Positions 58,275 to 64,000 of a stretch of 64,000 bases of DNA are shown here, in pieces. Source of the DNA: Chlorops oryzae (taxonomy: Eukaryota > Arthropoda > Insecta > Diptera > Chloropidae); NCBI GenBank assembly GCA_020466095.1, contig CM035807.1:100315999-100379998 (forward strand), given 5' to 3'. A program made the translations under genes and the position numbers. The notes beneath the pieces were generated by a model. The model worked only from the letters and a program-made list of their open reading frames with translations. It was not told the origin of the DNA and did no database searches. Within the stretch, counting starts at the first letter, position 1. Each line of letters opens with the position of its first letter.

Positions 58275-58444
58275 GGGGGCATTTACACATTTGACAAATT
58301 TGTCAAAATCTATGTCAAAACAATCTTCAAAAAGTATACACGTAAGAATTTTTTACATCAAAATCGTTTTTTGAGTCGAAAAATCATTTTAAAATTTGAA
58401 GTCAAATTTTTTTGATGTCAAACGTCAAATGTGTAAATGGGCCC
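58275..58444. mobile_element. Harbinger-type MITE, 170 bp
   Basis: A 21-bp inverted repeat, GGGGGCATTTACACATTTG against GGGCCCATTTACACATTTG and on through AC, has two mismatches. TAA lies on both sides (58272-58274 and 58445-58447). The end wording echoes the 1662-3065 element (CCCATCTACACG). Non-coding. Confidence 0.8.
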
Positions 58445-58447
58445 TAA

Positions 58448-61400
58448 CAAAAGTCAAAGGAATGTTATTCAATAAATTTCAGATTAAAATTGTAGTCCAA
58501 ATAGAGAACATTTTTTATGTGAAAATCCAAAGCTATTGCCTTTGTTTTATTTTTTGGTGCAAATATAGCAGTTACTCTTTCATTAAAAAAAAAAATTATT
58601 AAAATTGGAAAAGTAGAATAATTATTATAATTTTTCAGAAATTAGAGTAAAAAATATCAACTTCTCATTTTTTGTTGGAATAAAACTTTATGTGCTTTGC
58701 CTTGTTTAGCCATCTTAATATATACAAATGGAAGGTACGAGTCTATACTTTCAATTTAAACAAAAAAAATTAACTTCTAATACCTTTTCTGTAAGTAACA
58801 TCGATTTGAATTTCAAAAGTCACAGCAATATTTCATAGAAATGCTCAATAAGACAAAAAATGAGGCATACTTTTAGGTTTTACGTAATTAAGTAAAACAT
58901 GGAACTATTTATGTATGAAACATTATTTGTGTTTATGGATATGTAGGCATAACGAAATGGAATGACATTCCAATGTAAAAAAAAAACCATATTTAACATC
59001 AATATCTTTCTATGACACACTTTGACTTGGCATGCTTTACTAGTAAAGCAGAATGCACTTGTGGGATATTTTCGGTGATTTCGAAGGCTAATATCGTTCG
59101 CGGAAGGCTGTTGAGGGTATTATCTTGTTTTGAATGGAGACAACCAATGTTTAAGCTTTTGGAAAAAAATAAATTCTTTAATTTATGTGAAATTCCATTA
59201 AGGCTGCTGAGGTATTACTTTTTTTTTTGAGGAGAACTCAAGTCCCTAGGTCCAAAAATCAAAAATTTTACCATGGTAACCAAGTAGCGTGGAGCCGCAT
59301 TATTTTATGGGAGGTGTCAAAAATAAAAATTACATTGGCTATATGGGGTGGCAGTGGCAGTGGCGGATATCCAAGATTTTTTCAAAATATCTTAGTTTAG
59401 CCCACAGAAGTGCTTATGCAATTTCAATGCTCTACGACCACTCCTTCTATTTTTTTCCAAGAAATATATGGAGCGGCCACACTGTGCGGCGCAGAGAAAC
59501 TTGTGCGGCGAAAATTTGCCGCTATTCAACGCTCATCGCGGCACGCACGCTCGTGTACAGGTGCCCTTACTATAGGTACCTACTATAAATAAGTTTAAAA
59601 TGAAAAAATCGTTTTATTTGGTACATACTTTGGAAAATTTCGCAATAATAAGTAGCATAAAATAAGGGGAGCCGTTGGGAAAATCCCTTAATCGCCGATA
59701 CTTTCTAACCTGGTGATTACTAAGGAAAATTAAAAAAATATGGAATTTTCATAGGAAATTTTATTTATTTGGATTTCCATGACATCCATAAAAAAGCCAC
59801 AAATATTCAATATCAAAAGCTTAAACGATTCGAAACAATTTGTTTTGTTTAAAATCGTTTCCTTTGTTGTACTTCACACAAAAGTGTTTTTTTTTTTCAT
59901 AAACACATCAGAGACCGGAATGCTATTTTAAGAAAAATCTGATCAATAAAATGTCAATTAAAAGGCAATAAAAGAATTTTTGTGGGTTCGTTCATTCATG
60001 TTTCTTCGAGCGTTCTTTTCACTTCAATTTCATTTTCGAACAAACAATTTTGAATCAAAAACGGCGCCACAAGAAAATACTTGAATAAAAAAATAAAACC
60101 AATAAATAAGCGAATAAAACACACATTAAATACATGTGTGGTGACATGTGTTCAAATTTACCATAGAAGAGGGAAGGAAGTCTTTATCGCGCCCCTGTTT
60201 AATATAAGAATAAATCGAAATGTTTGAAACCCCCAATCCAAGAGGGATTTTATTCTATTTAATTGAATATTTCCTTCGTTCTTATATAGCTACGCATATT
60301 ATGTATGTGTATAATGTGTATATGTAGGTATATATGCACGTAGAAGTGTTGAAACGCGTCCTTCATTTCCGTTTTAGCTAATACCCTGGTAGAGGAGCCG
60401 GCGCTGATTAATTCATTAAATTGCAACAAGTATGTAGAAAATTAGCGAAACAGGAACAACAACCACGTCAGCCGTAACTCAACTCTTCTCGCAAAGTTGC
60501 CAGTTAATTAGCACACGTAATCCTTGTTTCTCTGAAAAGAACCTTCTTTTTTTTTAAATTTGTATGCACTCTTCGAGAAAACTTCGAGCTGTTTTTCCAC
60601 CACTCCTGAACTGAGTCAAGCACGCAACAAAAATGTGTTTTATTAAATAAAATTTTCTAAGGATTTGCTGCTTTCAATTACTCTTAACACAGAATGAGGA
60701 TTTGAAGCTTTGCCTATCTTAAGTGGATAATAATAATTGCTTTAAATTGAAATAGAGTTCCGTTGAAATGTGCGTTTTCAAGGTGACCATAAAGATACTC
60801 AAGAGAAATATCCTTTTTTATTTTATTTAAAGAATCAAAATAGAATCATTGGCAGTAGAAAAAAATATAAATTCTTTAATTAATTATTAATCGTCTCAAA
60901 TTGCACTCGACAAACATCTAACTACGGTCTGTATAAGCCGGATTATTCTCCTGGTAGAGCTAAAAACGTATGAAAAGCCATCTCGAAAGCAATTTTCACA
61001 AGGAATCACCTTGAAACCGTAAAACCCACACAAAGAAATGATCAGGACATTTGTTGAACTGGACTTCATAGCTTTTAATTCTCTTCCGTCTATGAAATTT
61101 AAGAGATGTTTAAATGAAAATAAACTTTATAGCGAGGAGTATTCTTGTTTGCTAATGGTACAAATTTATTTGCTATCGCTTAACTCGTCAGTGAGTTCAT
61201 ATGTAGCATATTTAAAGGCACCAACCCAGATGAGGGCACTAGAGAAAGTTCAAATTCTAAAGCCAATGAGGTTTCTTTCATTTATCGTTGGGTGCATTTG
61301 GAATGTCAAGAATGGAGAGGAATAATAAAAAATTTATTGCATGAAAAGTGAAAAGCTTACGAAAAATACAACTTATATGAGGTGGGTGGGCTATCTCTTT

Positions 61401-64000
61401 GTCTACATGCATACCGAATGCTCGAATGAAGTAGAAATTGTTCGACCGACAAACATGCAAATGGAGGTGGCAAAGAAGTCTTGGCGCTTGTGAGTTTAAG
61501 AGTTTGCCAGAAAGCCATTAAAAGTATGTTAGGATAATAAAGATTTAAGGAGAAACTTAAATTAAATTTTTATTTGCTTAAAAAAATTTTCATTCTTAAT
61601 AAAAAGTAAGGAATAAGAAGTACCTTCGCTTACGCAGAAAATTATTCCAACAGGGGTTTTAGGCATTATGAAATTATAAATCGTTGTATTTTCTCTTGTT
61701 GCTTTGTGGGGTTTCTGCATTTTAGAGATCGTTTGAATACCAAAAACTTCTTCTTCGTACGCCTTTGAAGAAAAGGCAACACAAACGACAGGATACTCTC
61801 GCAATAGTGTTAGCCAAATTGCCTCGGAAAATGTTCAATTTTCTTAAATATAATCCATTTTTAATGAACACTTACAGTTAATGAAAAATCAAGACATCAA
61901 TATTGAAACATATGGAGCTTAATTCAATGCTTAACATGCATAAATAAGTGCCACGAGCACAAGCGAAATGCCAACAACAAAAACGAAACAAAAAAAGGAA
62001 AATCCTTTGGGTAAACAAACTGAATAATAGGTCAACAACAATCGCAGCTGCAAAAAGTAATAGTAAAAAAAAAAACAATATTTTTTCCACCAAATGGTTT
62101 ATCGAGGCGAATTGAATTACGTACAGTCAAAGCCGGTCATTGAAGTGAACATTTCAAGCATAAAAGCTTTCAAATCAAGAAATTCAGTTGCGATGTAAAA
62201 TTTAAAATTTAATATTCGCGACATGAATTTTCTCTAAAATCGTAAACCTCCTGGGAAGAACTAGCTCTGCTGTACACTGAATACACGTTCAAATGAACCA
62301 CATACATACATACATACAAATGTACTACCATAGGTACCTATGTACGAGAAACTATAAACCTGATAACGACCACTGTAGACAGGGCAGAGTCAGTTCACTG
62401 CCACACGAAAAAGCTGATTGCAGTAAGAAGAAGCAATAATGTAAGGAGTGAATATAAAAAATACTTATAAAAAAAATATAAAAAAGCCACCCACACATCC
62501 TCAATAAAATGAGGTTAAAAGAATAACGAACGTATGAACGTGTTAAGTGAAAGGATGATGAAAATCTGAGGCAATGCATTGAGATACAATTCCAAAGCGA
62601 AGCTAAGTAAAGCACACTCATAGAACGCATACGTAGCATAAGTGGCGCTTCTAAGGATTAGAACATGGTAATCCAAGGACAAAGGGACGCCTGTATGCGA
62701 CTTAAATGAAGGTGTCTCCATCACCGTCGTCGTCGTCGTCGTCATCATGCACTGTGATGTCTTTCTCTTCGACGGTGTAATTTCGTTCTCCTTGTTTCTA
62801 CGTAAACAAACATATCTAGCTTCATGTGAAGGTTTATAGATCTCAATAGAGAACTTTCAATGTAGTTTATCACTTGATCCGACTGCAGTATTTTTTTCTT
62901 TTTTTTTTAGATAAGGTTTATTTTCTTTTTCCATCGCTTTCATGATTTTCTTCATTCTTTCCTTCTTTTTTGTGTCTGTTATCATATCACTCTTATGAAG
63001 TACTTATAGTCATGAGTATGGAATTGCCTTAAAGCTCTTCGAATGTGTGCATATGGACTTTCATCAGTTTCCAAGTAATTAAATTTTTCCATTAAAATTC
63101 AAATCATTTCAAACGAAAAATAATCGCCAAGTGATACATTTTTCCCGTATTCGCAGGCGAAATTCAAAAGTCAAAGTAAGTCTCGAGGCTTATCTATCTT
63201 TTTCGCATTTAAGTATTCAACGTACATTTAACCTTATGAGATTACCTACATTACCATGTTATGAGAAAAACTTCTATTTTTCAGAGCCATATTTACGAAA
63301 TAATAGACGTAAGATACATTGGCCCAAGGACACGAGCCGCCACCACGACACGAATTGCTTGTAGCAAGCGCCACAAGCAAGCCGCAAGCAACTTAAAATC
63401 TAAGAGAAAATAAGTCGTAAGAGCCTCTTGGGAGCAGATGATGCTATAAATTTCGCAGATTAAAATGTTAAAAAAAATATATAAAAAAAAACACACACAC
63501 ACATATGTAAATACTTATGTAGATACATATGGCAATACATTGGTAGGTAGCCGAATTGTCGCGTTGAGCTTCATGAATTTTATGTGGCGGTTTATTTTTT
63601 TCGTAGAAAAATGCAGCGAGTAATAAATTTTAAGTCTACTCAGCAGAATTAGAAACACATATTTTGTCTTCATACGTTTTAGAATATGATATTTTTATAT
63701 AAACTTTCTCTTAAATGAAGTTCAAAACTCCTATTGCCATGAGAATAGTCTAATAAGAAAAGATTATTGAAAATTATCCAATTCTTAGGAACAATAAATA
63801 CCACTTCTTCATATTAATTACTTTCTGCTGTAAAAAAAATACAGCAAGAAGCCGCCCTGAAATATGCTAAACAAAATAAGATTTTAACCATACTATGGAG
63901 GCGGCTCTGCTGATTAAAACAATACAAATGGCCTCGTTTTCAGATCAGAAAAGATACTTTTGTCGGGAGAAAATGGAGCCCTAGCCGCGACACTTTTTTG
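58448..64000. other. AT-rich non-coding DNA, no gene recognised
   Basis: No frame has known motifs. A GC-rich patch at about 59470-59570 (GCGGC words) stands out by composition. CATA repeats near 62301-62320, a CGT run at 62724-62742 and an AC run at 63490-63503. I see no element ends. Confidence 0.5.

Noticed and set aside
59330..59500. CAGTGGCGGATATCC paired with GGAGCGGCCACACTG as hAT ends
   Set aside because: Inverted match is weak and no 8-bp duplication is present.
1..64000. CRISPR arrays, bacterial operons, rRNA genes
   Set aside because: Nothing of these kinds is present; the sequence is clearly eukaryotic.

Overview
This 64-kb window looks like AT-rich intergenic or intronic DNA from an insect, most likely a higher dipteran. 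A tephritid-type fly is plausible, but that is inference from the repeat content. No complete host gene is visible. Nearly everything that can be recognised is mobile DNA, its remnants, or simple-sequence DNA. The landmarks are an almost full-length jockey-clade LINE at 15954-20119 (minus strand), a complete mariner element at 56280-57568 with an intact reading frame but one lost catalytic residue, and a PIF/Harbinger element at 1662-3065 whose MADF gene is split by a second transposon.

Layout. 1-3.7 kb: a DINE-1/Helentron-like fragment, a tRNA-like patch, the Harbinger element with a nested DINE-like insertion, then a short element flanked by TTAA. 3.7-14.5 kb: mostly unrecognised AT-rich DNA with an ATTTATTTT 9-mer tract (6.8-7.7 kb), a TTTGAA tract (about 9 kb) and a decayed reverse-transcriptase fragment (about 12 kb). 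14.6-15.8 kb: an element with CCCAG...CTGGG ends that carries tRNA-like segments and an inserted SINE. 16-20.1 kb: the LINE with three single-base frameshifts. 22.4-23.8 kb: a second CCCAG...CTGGG element with two further tRNA-like segments. 26-32.3 kb: several short non-autonomous DNA transposons. 34.2-35.35 kb: a strand-asymmetric GA-rich satellite. 36.6-42.7 kb: a hAT MITE, an unclassified MITE, a DINE fragment, a SINE containing a nested TTAA element, and a MITE with long terminal repeats. 45.7-46.5 kb: a T-rich low-complexity tract. 48.3-50.7 kb: a second hAT MITE and a full SINE. 53.9-58.4 kb: a TTAA element, a near-complete DINE-like element, mariner and a palindromic Harbinger-type MITE. 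58.4-64 kb: unrecognised AT-rich DNA.

The elements are stacked and tell a partial history. The DINE-like element landed inside the MADF gene of the Harbinger element. A TTAA element landed inside a SINE whose uninterrupted relative lies 9 kb away. The two CCCAGTTGT elements both sit inside the same short sequence family, and an empty copy of that family is at 32005-32053. The most novel-looking material is the CCCAG...CTGGG group with apparent 2-bp target duplications and internal tRNA-like segments, and a SINE family that pairs one 3' domain with different tRNA-like heads. Family names rest on recognised motifs and terminal structure only; no database search was run.
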